A stretch of 12,471 nt of DNA, from NCBI GenBank assembly GCA_937915075.1, contig CALDMA010000289.1, forward strand, positions 1-12,471, in the 5' to 3' direction. The position numbers and the translations under genes were made by a program. A model generated the notes under the pieces. The model saw only the letters and a program-made list of their open reading frames with translations, had not been told where the DNA came from and made no database searches. Shown one piece after another: positions 12,296 to 12,471 of the stretch (the stretch's first letter is position 1; each line of letters starts with the position of its first letter). The DNA is from an uncultured Oscillospiraceae bacterium. Its GTDB lineage: Bacteria > Bacillota > Clostridia > Oscillospirales > Oscillospiraceae.

Positions 12296-12339
12296 TTGAC
12301 AAAATAATTTGTTTATGTATTATATATAAATTATATAAT
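12296..12339 (+). promoter_or_regulatory. parA promoter with half-palindrome P7
   Basis: TTGACA (12296-12301), 16 bases, TATTAT (12318-12323). Overlapping the -10, TATATAAATTATATAAT (12323-12339) is identical to the right arm of P6 (9629-9645). A protein that binds P6 should thus also occupy the parA promoter. Confidence 0.65.
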
Positions 12340-12365
12340 TAAATTAGATAAAAGGAGATGCTGCA

Positions 12366-12471
12366 ATGAAAGTAATCGCAATTGCAAATCAAAAGGGCGG
12401 TGTGGCGAAGACGACCACGACGCACAATTTGGGCGCTGCGCTGGCTGCTGCGGGCAAGAACGTGCTGCTGA
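12366..12471 (+). CDS. parA: ParA/Soj-type partition ATPase, cut by the right edge
   Basis: The first 35 codons are visible. MKVIAIANQKGGVAKTTTTH carries the deviant Walker A box of ParA proteins, with the signature lysine K10 and the phosphate-binding K15; alanine replaces the usual glycine at position 14. There is no N-terminal helix-turn-helix, so this is the short, chromosomal/type Ib form, which leaves promoter control to ParB or another protein. AAGGAG (12352-12357) lies 8 bases before the ATG. ParA would move the element by dynamic DNA binding with a ParB partner, probably encoded beyond the window. Confidence 0.92.
   Translation, partial: MKVIAIANQKGGVAKTTTTHNLGAALAAAGKNVLL

Noticed and set aside
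1..12471. tRNA or rRNA genes
   Set aside because: No cloverleaf with TTCRA-type arm or rRNA core motif was seen on either strand.

Overview
The window looks like DNA from a gut Clostridia species, most likely of the Oscillospiraceae (Faecalibacterium/Gemmiger-like). Reasons are strong AGGAGG ribosome sites, sigma-A and extended -10 promoters, moderate GC, and the character of the ABC-type binding protein, BrnTA, prim-pol and ParA proteins. This placement is inferred from sequence character, not from a database search. Most of the window reads as a mobile element (plasmid or integrated plasmid/ICE) next to a chromosome-like gene at the left edge.

Layout. Bases 1-1937 hold the 3' part of a large extracellular solute-binding protein gene. 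Bases 1955-3455 carry two minus-strand toxin-antitoxin (TA) operons, vapBC and brnTA, each followed by a copy of the same 18-bp-stem hairpin. Bases 3619-4255 contain no convincing protein gene: there is a run of five hairpins, a near-consensus promoter and about 450 bases that fold like a structured RNA. Bases 4354-7980 are the element core: a tyrosine recombinase, a coiled-coil protein of unknown role, and a prim-pol type replication protein with a long structured leader. Bases 8077-9977 are a chain of small addiction-type modules: an antitoxin-like orphan, yefM-yoeB, dinJ with only a stub of yafQ, and a locus laid out like the par/fst type I TA system (tiny membrane peptide, convergent antisense RNA, shared terminator, direct repeats). 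Bases 10297-12129 are an AT-richer two-gene unit for a lipoprotein and a secreted protein of unknown function, the second broken by an apparent +1 frameshift. The window ends inside parA.

The most striking feature is a dispersed family of long AT-rich palindromes (2729, 4301, 7978, 8394, 9106 and 9600, with a half-copy at 12323 before parA). They lie between nearly every module, and yafQ is cut off where one of them begins. They could be operators or centromere-like sites for an element-encoded DNA-binding protein, or boundaries at which small gene cassettes are exchanged. The second strong candidate is the type I TA locus at 9683-9977.

Working together, the recombinase would move or resolve the element, the prim-pol protein would start its replication, ParA would segregate it, and the stacked TA systems would penalise its loss.
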